32,786 nucleotides of DNA from Methanobrevibacter thaueri (GCA_015062925.1 SUTL01000016.1:1-32786), one strand, 5' to 3'; positions 1 through 8,421 are shown, counted from the stretch's first letter. A program made the numbers and translations. Notes: a model not told the origin generated them from the sequence alone.

Positions 1-3000
1 TCATCCCCATTATAAGTTAAAGTTGCTGTGTAAGTTTGAGGATCTAATTTTATTGTTGGTATTTTAATTTGACCATTTTTATCGGTGATGTATGTTTTAT
101 CACCCTTTAAATTAACACTTACACTAACATTAGTTAAAGGATTGTTAGCATTATCTTTTAGAGTAATTACAAGATCTTTGTTAATGTTATATATGGTAGT
201 AATTGGACTTGCAGTTAGTTCTGTTTTAATTTTATTTATTGTAATTTCTATTTCAGTAGAGTTTTTAGCATAAATTACACCATCACCAACACTAACAGTA
301 ATAATCGCACTACCCTCACCAACAGCAAAAACATTACCCAAATCATCAACTTTCACAACAGACTCATTACTAGAAGTAAAAGTCACATTCAAAACAACCG
401 GACTAGTAGTAACAACAATAGTACTATTAGAACCAATATTTAACTCCATACTACTAATATTAACATTAACAACTGCAGGTTTTGTTTCAACCTTATTCAC
501 AGTAATTTTCACTTCAGTAGAGTTTTTAGCATAAATTACACCATCACCAACACTAACAGTAATAATCGCACTACCCTCACCAACAGCAAAAACATTACCC
601 AATTCATCAACTTTCACAACAGACTCATTACTAGAAGTAAAAGTCACATTCAAAACAACCGGACTAGTAGTAACAACAATAGTAGTATTTGAATTAATAT
701 TTAATTCAATATTTGTAATATTAATATTTACAGTTGTATTGATTGGTTTTTTGGAAGTTATTATAATATCTGCATTTGTTGATGCATTATTATAATTATC
801 ATCTCCTGAGTATGTGATATATGCTGTAGTATTTTGAATTATACCTGGGATAATGAATGTAGCAGTTCCATTATTAATTGTGGTAATGTAAATTCCATTA
901 CCTATGCGTGCTGTGACATTACCTGTTGCTTTTATAAAACCAGTGACAATAATGGTGGCATTTTCACCAGTTTCAATTGGATTGGATTTAGCAATTAGCG
1001 TTAAGTTTTGTTTTGGAATAATGTTTTCATATACATTTACAAGGATTGTTTTTTCATCACCTTCATAGTCTTTATTTCCAGAAAATGAAATGGTAATATT
1101 TGCACTGCCTATTTGTTTAGCAATTATTTCTCCAGTTACAGAGTCAACATTAACTATGCTGGAATTGCTGCTTGTAAATATTACTTCATTAATATTGTCA
1201 GGTATTATTGTATAGTTAACTGTGGATGTTTGTCCAACAATTAAATTTATAATTTCATTAGTTGGTGTTATTTTTGATTTTAGTTTTAAGATATTTGAAG
1301 TGGCATTTGCTTTTGAATCATTATATATGTCATCTGAAAATGTGAATGTCCATGTGTATTCACCACTTGAATATTCATTATTTAATATTTCGATAATTAG
1401 TGTGTTATTTATTTTTTTACCGTTAATTACGTTTATTATTTCGCCATTGCTTATGGTTATGTTTCCTGTTGCATTTTCAGGTAATGTGATGATAAACATT
1501 ATTCCATTAGTATCATTGACTGTGATGTTTCTAGCAGTGATTTGCATGTTGGTTTCTAATTTTTTAACGGTTAATTTTCCACTAGCCTCCATACTTGAAA
1601 AGATTTCATTCCCTGAATAGATGACTGTAATATTATATTCATCAGGTTTAATATTTCCTAATGAAATTATTTTATTTAAATTTAAATCTGTGAATATATA
1701 ATTGAATTTTTTTCCTTTTAAGGTTATATTGAGTGTTCCATTGGCAGTGTTATTATAATTAAGAGTTATTGTTGTGTTGTTAGTATAGTTTAGTGTTTGA
1801 GAGTTGACTGTTAAGTTAGGATCTGCTTTTAAATCAAATTCTATAGTGTATGTTGTATTTTCTATTGTTGCAGTTATACTTCCGGTTTCAGTGTTTATTG
1901 CACTATATTTTATTGTTTCTCCTAATTTTGCAAAGTGTTTGTCAACTTTACCATTTGATGTGATTGTTAAATTAATATTTTTAAATGAATTATTATCATA
2001 TTCAGTGATTTTATCTGAAGTGGAATTATATAAGTATAATTTAAAGACAATTTCATTTGAACTTAATTTAGATTTTTCTGCACCTAAAAATAACCAGCAA
2101 TTAGCATTTATAGGTGATGTTTTATTATAATTTGTTTTATTATTTCCAAACCAATTATAATCTGCATTTAAATTATATTTAGTGAATATCATAACATTAT
2201 TAGTTTCAGCAGTGTTATTGAAAAAACTACAATCATAAACTTTAAGATTCAAACCGGTTGAATAGATTGCCCCACCAGTACCATTAGCAGTGTTATTTAT
2301 AAAAAGAGAATTTTTCAAAGTAAGATTATTATTTTCATTATAAATTGCACCTCCATTATTATCTGCAATATTTCCTATAAATATTCCTGATAAAATAGCA
2401 GTTTCATCTAATTTACAAATATAAAATGCTCCACCATGACTGCTTACATGATTATTTTTATAAATTCCGCTTACATTGGTGTTGTTAATTATTTTACCAA
2501 AGTAGTTTACACCACCATTCCATGCTGTGTTATTTTCGTAATTTCCAGATATTGTTGAATTAAATAGTTTACACCAAAAGTAATTTGCACCACCTTGATA
2601 TGCAGTATTGTTTATATATGTCCCATTTATAAAACTGTTATTTAATTCATAATTAAATGAATTAGCTCCCCCACCACTATAGGTCATTTTATTCTTAACA
2701 TGATTATTGATAAAAATACCATTTAAAGTAATATTTACTAAATTAGCACTATAAAATTGATTTACACCACCATCTTCATCTGCTGAATTATTAATATAAA
2801 AACCTAAAATATTGATATTAGATGAAATATGTCCCTCAAAAGAGTTTGCACCACCACAATAAGCAGAATTATTAATGTAACATCCAGTTAAAGTAGCATT
2901 ATTAAGACCATTGAAAAAGCAGTTTGCACCACCAGCACCAGTTGCTGAATTATTAATATAATTTCCTGAAATAGTAACATTTTTAAAATATTCTCCAGCA

Positions 3001-4439
3001 AAATAATTTACACCACCATTAACCTTATCAGTATCACCAAATGCACTATTATTAATATAATCCCCGGTTATAGTAGCATTAATAATTGAATTTCCAAAAT
3101 AGTTTGCAGCTCCTCCCCCATAGGTTAAAAGATACTGTTGATGTACAGTATTGTTAATATAACTTCCGGATAAAGTAAGATTATATACCTCCCTGTGGAA
3201 TACATTTGCACTTCCACCTTTAACTGAAGTATTATTTACAAAGTATCCTGTTATAATAATATTGGTCGCTGTTTTTTCAAAGGAGTTTGCACCACCCATG
3301 TTATCTACAATATTATTTATAAAGTTTCCAGTTATAGTAATATTATCTGCAGTATCCTGAAAATCATTTATTCCACCTTCCACACCAACATTATTGGTGA
3401 AGTTCCCACTTATATAAGCATTAATTACATTATTTTTAAATAAATTTACACCTCCAGCATTACTTGCACGATTATTTGAAAAAAATCCTGTTATAGTGAT
3501 GTTTGTTACAGATCCTATGAATTCATTTCCAGTATAAAATCCAGTATTGTTTATATAATTACCTTTCAAGGTTATATTGGTTAATGATTTTCTAAATTCA
3601 TTCATAGCACCTCCACCGTCTGCATAGTTAGCGATGAAATCAGCCAATATATTAACATTGGTTAGTTCCTTATCAAAGTAATTTGCACCACCATCACTAT
3701 ATAAACTATAAGCTCCATTATTGGAAAAAATTCCAGATATGTTAACATTATTAAGAGTTCCGTTGAAAAAGTTTGCTCCACCACCTATATATTTAGCATT
3801 TGCATAATTATTATTAAATATTCCATTTAATGTAACATTGTTTAAATTTCCATTAAAATAAATTGCACCACCATTTATAGCATTATTATTTCTAAATGTA
3901 GCATTAATTTGAGAGTTTACAAGATCATTGTTAAAGTAAATTGCTCCACCATATTCTGATTTTCCTTTTATAAAGGTTAATCCATCAATAAATATACTAT
4001 TTGAATTAATATTAAAAATCCTATTCTCATCTTTACCATTAAAAATTACTTCACCATCACCATATTTTTTAAGAATTAAATTATTCTGATTAATAGTTAA
4101 ATTAGTATTATTGTTTCCCATGTATTTTCCAGATGCAATCATAATAGTGTCCCCATCACTACACTGGGCAAGTGCATCTTTTAAATTCTTAAATGGTTTT
4201 TCTAAGCTTCCTTCATTATCTTGTGAAGTTGAATTAACATACCATATATTACCGGTAGTTAATTTATTTTCATTATTATAATCTATTGAAATGTTTTTAT
4301 CATTTATTGCAGTTTCCATATTGTTATGTTCATTATTTAATCCTATTGATGTATCATTTACATCACTAGCATATGTGCTGGTTATGGTGAATAATGAAAT
4401 TATTAGAATTAGTATAATTATGCTTTTTTTATATTTCAT
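1..4439 (-). CDS. giant secreted adhesin-like protein, beta-helix plus Ig-like repeats (3' end outside window)
   Basis: At least 1479 codons read without a stop from ATG 4439 to the window edge, so the C-terminus is missing. AGGTG lies upstream of the start. Residues 1-25 are a signal peptide (Lys-rich start, Ile/Leu core, TYA|S-type cleavage). Roughly residues 75-720 are Asn-rich units of about 25-35 residues carrying a recurring NN-(S/T)A-x-GGAN-x-F pattern, typical of a right-handed parallel beta-helix like polymorphic outer-membrane/adhesin repeats. The rest is Ig-like domains. The last ones match the Big_2 pattern (SSNESVVKVD, then GNVFAVGEGSA). Many N-x-S/T sequons suit archaeal N-glycosylation. 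It resembles the Asn/Thr-rich surface proteins of gut Methanobacteriales, which are thought to mediate cell or host contact. A cell-surface role is inferred from architecture; the ligand is unknown. The missing C-terminus probably holds the wall or membrane anchor. Confidence 0.9.
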   Translation of the reverse strand, partial: MKYKKSIIILILIISLFTITSTYASDVNDTSIGLNNEHNNMETAINDKNISIDYNNENKLTTGNIWYVNSTSQDNEGSLEKPFKNLKDALAQCSDGDTIMIASGKYMGNNNTNLTINQNNLILKKYGDGEVIFNGKDENRIFNINSNSIFIDGLTFIKGKSEYGGAIYFNNDLVNSQINATFRNNNAINGGAIYFNGNLNNVTLNGIFNNNYANAKYIGGGANFFNGTLNNVNISGIFSNNGAYSLYSDGGANYFDKELTNVNILADFIANYADGGGAMNEFRKSLTNITLKGNYINNTGFYTGNEFIGSVTNITITGFFSNNRASNAGGVNLFKNNVINAYISGNFTNNVGVEGGINDFQDTADNITITGNFINNIVDNMGGANSFEKTATNIIITGYFVNNTSVKGGSANVFHREVYNLTLSGSYINNTVHQQYLLTYGGGAANYFGNSIINATITGDYINNSAFGDTDKVNGGVNYFAGEYFKNVTISGNYINNSATGAGGANCFFNGLNNATLTGCYINNSAYCGGANSFEGHISSNINILGFYINNSADEDGGVNQFYSANLVNITLNGIFINNHVKNKMTYSGGGANSFNYELNNSFINGTYINNTAYQGGANYFWCKLFNSTISGNYENNTAWNGGVNYFGKIINNTNVSGIYKNNHVSSHGGAFYICKLDETAILSGIFIGNIADNNGGAIYNENNNLTLKNSLFINNTANGTGGAIYSTGLNLKVYDCSFFNNTAETNNVMIFTKYNLNADYNWFGNNKTNYNKTSPINANCWLFLGAEKSKLSSNEIVFKLYLYNSTSDKITEYDNNSFKNINLTITSNGKVDKHFAKLGETIKYSAINTETGSITATIENTTYTIEFDLKADPNLTVNSQTLNYTNNTTITLNYNNTANGTLNITLKGKKFNYIFTDLNLNKIISLGNIKPDEYNITVIYSGNEIFSSMEASGKLTVKKLETNMQITARNITVNDTNGIMFIITLPENATGNITISNGEIINVINGKKINNTLIIEILNNEYSSGEYTWTFTFSDDIYNDSKANATSNILKLKSKITPTNEIINLIVGQTSTVNYTIIPDNINEVIFTSSNSSIVNVDSVTGEIIAKQIGSANITISFSGNKDYEGDEKTILVNVYENIIPKQNLTLIAKSNPIETGENATIIVTGFIKATGNVTARIGNGIYITTINNGTATFIIPGIIQNTTAYITYSGDDNYNNASTNADIIITSKKPINTTVNINITNIELNINSNTTIVVTTSPVVLNVTFTSSNESVVKVDELGNVFAVGEGSAIITVSVGDGVIYAKNSTEVKITVNKVETKPAVVNVNISSMELNIGSNSTIVVTTSPVVLNVTFTSSNESVVKVDDLGNVFAVGEGSAIITVSVGDGVIYAKNSTEIEITINKIKTELTASPITTIYNINKDLVITLKDNANNPLTNVSVSVNLKGDKTYITDKNGQIKIPTIKLDPQTYTATLTYNGD
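252..684 (-). repeat. near-identical tandem Big_2 repeat units (261-nt period) inside the adhesin
   Basis: Bases 252-423 recur at 513-684 with one mismatch (342 against 603). The spacing is exactly 261 nt, or 87 codons, so the reading frame is kept. Each copy encodes most of one Big_2 Ig-like domain. The upstream Ig-like units in the same gene are much more diverged, so this pair is either a recent duplication or kept similar by gene conversion. Confidence 0.9.
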
Positions 4440-4782
4440 ATTTTTTGAACACCTTTCTTAAAATTTTAATAAAATAATGTTTTATACTTAACAAACAATC
4501 TCTAAAACAATTATTTTTTACATAAAACACTAAATTATAATTTTATGAACATAAGTATAAAAGTTTTTTGAAAACCAAATATGCCATGTTAAAATTAAAA
4601 AGAATGTGTTAATAGTAAAAAGAAATATTATATATAGGATTTTTATGTGTTTGTACTTTTAAACATTACCGTATACTTCGTTTTGAAATATACGAAAACA
4701 AAATATTACAAAAAAATAGAAAAAAACCATTCAACTAACTAAATTATTAAATAATATAAAAAGATAAGAAGTGAGTTAACAT
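4440..4782. other. intergenic stretch with the adhesin promoter region
   Basis: No gene is seen. On the minus strand a TATA-like TTTTATACTTA lies near 4550-4565, followed by an AT-rich leader of about 100 nt and the AGGTG ribosome binding site. A small inverted repeat, CGTATA at 4670-4675 and TATACG at 4689-4694, lies nearer the pseudogene. It may be a weak hairpin. Nothing else is evident. Confidence 0.4.
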
Positions 4783-5022
4783 TCACATTGAAATCATAGA
4801 TTGAATAATTTTTTGAGCATCATTAGATTTTAAATCTCCAATTTTTTTCAACTGCTCTATTTTACTCTTATATAAGTTAATTTCATCATCCTTTAGATTT
4901 AAGTGCAACATCCTTAGATTTAATTTCATCATCTTTTTGTTTGAGAATGTCTCCAAATTCTTCGTATACAATTTTTGTCATTTCATCATCAATCTCTTTC
5001 ACATCAATCACATCCAATAGTT
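4761..5022 (-). pseudogene. decayed partial copy of the 3' end of the neighbouring Rpn-like gene
   Basis: This stretch matches 5068-5307, the last ~75 codons and stop region of the adjacent PD-(D/E)XK-like gene, at high identity. It keeps the final coiled-coil and the closing SNDAQKIIQSM. The alignment offset changes from 307 to 285 because this copy has a 22-nt insertion near 4902-4925 inside the KDDEI-type repeat. As 22 is not a multiple of three, the frame is broken. No N-terminal domain is present and similarity stops abruptly at 5022. A 62-codon frame (4783-4971) can be read here but joins two frames of the ancestor, so it is unlikely to be a real protein. It is best explained as a tandem duplication remnant. 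Confidence 0.8.
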
Positions 5023-5089
5023 ACTAGTTAACATGTTGAATTGAGATTATAACATTTTTTTACTAAAAAGATAATAAATGAGTTAACAC

Positions 5090-5956
5090 TCACATTAAAA
5101 TCATAGATTGAATAATTTTTTGAGCATCATTAGATTTTAAATCCCCAATTTTTTTCAACTGCTCTATTTTACTCTTATATGAATTAATTTCATCATCCTT
5201 AGATTTAATTTCATCATCTTTTTGTTTGAGAATGTCTCCAAATTCTTCGTATACAATTTTTGTCATTTCATCATCAATCTCTTTCACATTAATCACATCC
5301 AATAGTTCTTTTATTTTTTTATGTGAGGTTATACGTTTTGATATCATGGCACATATTATTGCTCCTATGTCGATTTTTAATTTTTTATCAGGGATTTTTG
5401 CATCTTTAAATATGTATGTTATTGTTTCTATGACTTTTGGTGCTTTTTTTGAGGAAATGAATTTGCATATGAATGCAAGATCCATTGCCTCAGTGTCTGT
5501 TAATATTTGTTTTTGTTTTACTTTATTAATAACATTTTCATATTTTTTGCATAATTCTTCCTGTGGGAAATAGTGATAGTGTATTTTTATATAGCATGAT
5601 GGTGCGTATTCGTAGCATTCATAATCTGATTTTGGTTTTTTGTGACATATGACTCCAAGATATACTTCTTTTGGGTAGTGCTGGTAGCTTAGAAAGATTA
5701 CATATTTTGCGAATTTTTTCAATGTGTCAGGAGATATTTCACCACTTTCCTCTTCAAGATCAATGACCCATCCTTCATCAGTTTGATATACCTCATCCAT
5801 TCTCCCACCATCCATGTTTCTAAAAACAATTTCCTGAGGATATCTCTGTTTAAATTCCCCTGGTAAATTCAGATATTGGTGCTGTCTTTTTGATTGAGCG
5901 TAAGACAAATATTTATGAGTCTTATCATTTAAATGATGCATATTTTTATTTTTCAT
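5090..5956 (-). CDS. PD-(D/E)XK / Rpn-like nuclease-family protein with C-terminal coiled coil
   Basis: A 288-residue protein. Residues 50-75 carry D54-E55, a short strand, then D66-L-E68-E-E70-S, which resembles the core of Rpn-type (recombination-promoting nuclease/transposase-like) PD-(D/E)XK proteins, although the usual catalytic Lys or Gln is replaced by Glu. Residues 75-215 are mixed helix and strand, with a Lys-rich helical region from 130. Residues 235-270 are a charged coiled coil with near-repeats of KDDEI, ending in SNDAQKIIQSM. Rpn-like families are numerous in gut methanogens and often multicopy, which fits the degenerate partial copy just downstream. A nuclease role is inferred from fold only, and activity is doubtful without the Lys. 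An alternative is a structural or regulatory relative of transposase-associated proteins. Confidence 0.55.
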   Translation of the reverse strand: MKNKNMHHLNDKTHKYLSYAQSKRQHQYLNLPGEFKQRYPQEIVFRNMDGGRMDEVYQTDEGWVIDLEEESGEISPDTLKKFAKYVIFLSYQHYPKEVYLGVICHKKPKSDYECYEYAPSCYIKIHYHYFPQEELCKKYENVINKVKQKQILTDTEAMDLAFICKFISSKKAPKVIETITYIFKDAKIPDKKLKIDIGAIICAMISKRITSHKKIKELLDVINVKEIDDEMTKIVYEEFGDILKQKDDEIKSKDDEINSYKSKIEQLKKIGDLKSNDAQKIIQSMILM

Positions 5957-6257
5957 ATTATTCTCACATATATTCTATTCATCGAATAACCAACTAAAAA
6001 TTGGAAATTCCAAATTAATGACATTAAATGATATGAAACTCATCTTATATAAAGTTTTATTATCTAAAAAAGCAATATTGCTATTAGTTTAAAATTTTAC
6101 AAGTTTAAAACAATATTTACTTCAATATGTAAAAAGAAATGATGATGAAATATTCAGTTAAAATCAGAGATTAGTTGAAAAAAAAATAGTTAATTTAAAA
6201 TAGTTAAATGAAATTTAAATAATAATTTGAAAAAAAGAGAGTTGTTAACGTGTTTAG

Positions 6258-6292
6258 AAGACCTAGTTTAATGATGAGATAAACTAGGTCTT
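6258..6292. terminator. 13-bp perfect hairpin with T-rich flank
   Basis: AAGACCTAGTTTA at 6258-6270 is exactly complementary to TAAACTAGGTCTT at 6280-6292, with a 9-nt loop. The plus-strand 3' side runs straight into TTTT. This looks like an intrinsic terminator or a stable RNA stem. No gene ends immediately upstream on either strand, so it may terminate an unseen small RNA. Confidence 0.5.
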
Positions 6293-6373
6293 TTAATAAT
6301 TTTAGGAAGTCATATGAATTTAAACATATAAAAAAATGAAAAATACATTTTTTTATTTAAAATTTTAATATTA

Positions 6374-6394
6374 CATGTTAATTATATTAACATG
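6374..6394. promoter_or_regulatory. 21-bp palindrome, possible regulator binding site
   Basis: CATGTTAAT at 6374-6382 and ATTAACATG at 6386-6394 are perfect inverted repeats with a TAT spacer. The same half-site recurs at 6961-6969, and a related TTAACATG lies at 5027-5034. A symmetric site with a short spacer suits a dimeric DNA-binding protein. No regulator is identified. Confidence 0.3.
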
Positions 6395-6446
6395 CTCAAA
6401 CGAATTGAACAAGATATTTAAATCTTTATACTTACTTATAGTTTTC

Positions 6447-6896
6447 AAATATTTATATTACCCAGTCTTTTTTTTTGTAACCAGAGAATAATCCGTTTAT
6501 ATATTTGAAAGAGTATATAAATAATTTAAAGGTTAAATATATTAATCATCTGTCTAGTATCGATGAAAACTGTTTTTTTTAAGAATAAAATTTAAATAGA
6601 GATGAATCTTTTTTTTATTCCTAAAATCGGAAAACATATAATTATATATTTTCCATTATTCTGTTTTATTCGTCATAATATATAAAGTTAATTATTAATC
6701 ATTAATGATATCAGTATTGTATTGCCCGATGAGAAAAGGCAATAACTTCCCTGATATACTGATATCCGTGTTTAATTAACTAATATTATGAGAAAAACAA
6801 GATAGTTTTCCTATTAACCAGTGAATTTTAAAACAAATATTAATATTATCCAGTTTTAGTTTTTTCACCAGATAACAGTCCATTTTAATATTTGAA
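6447..6896. repeat. degenerate direct repeat, two copies (6447-6509 and 6835-6896)
   Basis: Both copies follow the order AAATATT, TATTA(C/T)CCAGT, T-run, ACCAGA, AATAxTCCG or ACAGTCCA, then TATTTGAA. They share roughly three quarters of positions by eye. A weaker third version with AACCAAATAACAATC lies near 7030-7050. The unit resembles neither a CRISPR repeat nor an insertion-sequence end known to me. Confidence 0.5.
6679..6770 (+). ncRNA. candidate structured small RNA with its own TATA box
   Basis: GATATCAGTAT (6707-6717) pairs perfectly with ATACTGATATC (6756-6766). Inside it, ATTGCC (6721-6726) pairs with GGCAAT (6738-6743), leaving an asymmetric internal loop (3 and 12 nt) and an apical CGATGAGAAAA. 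TATATAAA at 6679-6686 sits about 25 nt before the first stem base, the usual distance from an archaeal TATA box to the transcription start. The inner stem is a G+C-rich island in very AT-rich DNA, a common sign of functional RNA in such genomes. The hairpin reads similarly on both strands; only the TATA placement favours plus. No known RNA family is recognised. Confidence 0.4.
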
Positions 6897-7102
6897 TTTT
6901 CGTCAAAATTTTTAACTTAAAATTCAACTGACTTTGGAAAATAAAAAATATAATTCATAACATGTTAATAATGGAGATCTAATTTTAATATTTATTTTTT
7001 AGTATATTATTTTATTTTTATTAATCAGCTTTTTAAACCAAATAACAATCTCTTAAAATAATATATGTATATTTTTTGTAATCATTTTTTTATCTTTTTA
7101 CC

Positions 7103-7187
7103 ATATTATATTATATTATATTATATTATATTATATTATATTATATTATATTATATTATATTATATTATATTATATTATATTATATT
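7103..7187. repeat. TTATA pentanucleotide tandem array, 17 uninterrupted copies
   Basis: 85 bp consist only of perfect ATATT/TTATA pentamers in tandem. The array lies about 190 bp beyond the 3' end of azlD and outside any coding frame. The unit resembles an archaeal TATA box, so the array could bind TBP promiscuously or act as a length-variable element. No flanking duplication indicates insertion. Confidence 0.95.
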
Positions 7188-7377
7188 CTTTCCACAAGAA
7201 AAACTATAATGTTTTTCTAATTAATAATAATAATTTCATTATATTTAAATTTAATTATTAACAAAATCAGTTAGAATAGGAAAAAAACTAAACATTAATT
7301 ATTAACAGTTCATAAACCTATATGAAAAGTTACACATTACCATAAAAAATTGAATAATAAATAATCATAATATGAAT

Positions 7378-7698
7378 TTAGACTGTAAAAAAACCAACAA
7401 TAGAATAAACCACAATTAAAATAACAACAGTTAAAATAACAATAGCACCTAAAGGAACCCTCTTCCATGACAACCCAGCAGCCACAACAGCACCAATCAA
7501 CCCAATATACCATAACTGATTATCAACAGTTAAAACACCAGGACATATTAAAGCAGCAAGAGCCGTGTAAGGGATTAAATTTAAAAATTTCTCAAATTTA
7601 GGTGAGAAATCCAATCTATCAATACATAATGCAGGTATTAACCTTGGAATAAATGTTACAACCGCACAGCCAAGAATAACAAAATCAATATAATTCAA
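7378..7698 (-). CDS. azlD: AzlD family small subunit of a branched-chain amino acid exporter
   Basis: A 106-residue, very hydrophobic protein with about four membrane segments and the AzlD pattern FIPRLIPAL near residue 20, followed by a predicted second helix with LIPYTALAALICPG. AzlC and AzlD together form an inner-membrane exporter of branched-chain amino acids or analogues (AzlCD/YgaZH family). The length is typical for AzlD. The start is TTG at 7698, two bases after the azlC stop (TAA 7701-7703), with GGAGA in the last azlC codons as ribosome binding site, so the two genes are translationally coupled. Substrate specificity cannot be read from the sequence. Confidence 0.85.
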   Translation of the reverse strand: MNYIDFVILGCAVVTFIPRLIPALCIDRLDFSPKFEKFLNLIPYTALAALICPGVLTVDNQLWYIGLIGAVVAAGLSWKRVPLGAIVILTVVILIVVYSIVGFFTV

Positions 7699-7700
7699 TT

Positions 7701-8399
7701 TTATAGGTCTCCTGAAATTAAATATTCATCATCAACAATATACATTCCAATTAAAGCCCCGATAAGAGTGGATATTATTAATGACCAGTTTCCCAGAATC
7801 TGAGATAAAATAATGTTTAAAACTGCAGTTACAAGAACCAGTACTGCGATTTGCTTGTTGTTTTTAACAGCAGGAGTTAATATTGCTACAAATAATGCAT
7901 ATAATGATATGTTAAAACTATTTGTAACTATTACCGGGAGTAAATCAAGAACAATAACACCAATTCCCGCTCCAAAACACCAGCTTAACCATGCAGTTAT
8001 TGCAATTCCGAGATAAACCCATATATCATAATCATCACTTAATGAAAACATTGCAAATGATTCATCAACAGTAACATGAGCTGAGAGAATATTCAATGGG
8101 AGATTTGTATTTTTAACCTTGTTTAAAACACAAGTGGACATTACAAAATATCTTAAATTAACAACAAAATTTGTTAAAATTATTGTAATTGCAGTTGCAC
8201 CGTTTAAAAGCATTGATGCTGCAATAATCTGACCTGCACCAGCATATACCAGAAAAGACATTGATATTGTTTGTAGTGGGTTCATACCTGCTTTTATAGC
8301 TATTGCGGCATATCCTATGCCCATTGGAATGTATCCTAGGGTGATTGGTATTGCTTTTTTAGCTCCTGTAATGAATTTTGATGTTTTTGAAATACTTAT
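7701..8399 (-). CDS. azlC: AzlC family large subunit of a branched-chain amino acid exporter
   Basis: Membrane protein with about five to six helices. The AzlC signature A-I-P-I-x-L-G-Y-I-P-M-G is encoded at 8351-8318, followed by FLVYAGAGQ and a domain ending LIGMYI. It pairs with AzlD to export branched-chain amino acids. Start choice: the first ATG in frame (8324) falls inside the conserved signature and would delete it. The frame stays open upstream to a TGA at 8400-8402. A strong GGGGAG (8404-8409) precedes it, so translation most likely begins at a non-standard ATA (8399) or ATT (8393). No ATG, GTG or TTG exists in frame between. Either a rare start codon is used or a small frameshift separates a lost start. 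The gene begins about 20 nt after the metX stop. Confidence 0.8.
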   Translation of the reverse strand: MSISKTSKFITGAKKAIPITLGYIPMGIGYAAIAIKAGMNPLQTISMSFLVYAGAGQIIAASMLLNGATAITIILTNFVVNLRYFVMSTCVLNKVKNTNLPLNILSAHVTVDESFAMFSLSDDYDIWVYLGIAITAWLSWCFGAGIGVIVLDLLPVIVTNSFNISLYALFVAILTPAVKNNKQIAVLVLVTAVLNIILSQILGNWSLIISTLIGALIGMYIVDDEYLISGDL

Positions 8400-8421
8400 T
8401 CAACTCCCCAACAATCCATTT

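Larger units (their letters stand above)
5957..7377. other. 1.4 kb gene-free, highly AT-rich region with multiple structured and repeated elements
   Basis: No open frame with coding character is seen on either strand. The stretch contains a 13-bp terminator-like hairpin (6258-6292), a 21-bp palindrome (6374-6394), several 8-9 T tracts (near 6470, 6573 and 6609), an 8-bp inverted repeat GAATAAAA/TTTTATTC (6583-6590, 6613-6620), a nested hairpin with its own TATA box (6679-6766), a degenerate ~63-bp direct repeat (6447 and 6835) and a TTATA array (7103-7187). Its size and element density are unusual for a genome with otherwise tight spacing. It may hold one or more small RNAs or be the scar of a lost element. 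Confidence 0.6.

Noticed and set aside
1222-2130. Long hydrophobic frames on the plus strand
   Set aside because: They are antisense to the adhesin, whose minus-strand frame is continuous with signal peptide and repeat domains.
4783-4971. Independent 62-residue gene
   Set aside because: It is a frame-shifted copy of the neighbouring gene's tail with no ribosome binding site.
5090-5956. Transposase/insertion sequence at the Rpn-like gene
   Set aside because: No terminal inverted repeats or target duplication were found; only a tail duplication is present.
6700-6770. C/D box or H/ACA sRNA
   Set aside because: A GATGA and a CTGA occur, but C, D' and C' boxes in proper order are missing, and there is no ACA after the lower stem.
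7103-7187. Repeat array resembling a CRISPR at low resolution
   Set aside because: It is a continuous pentamer microsatellite without spacers; no cas genes are in the window.
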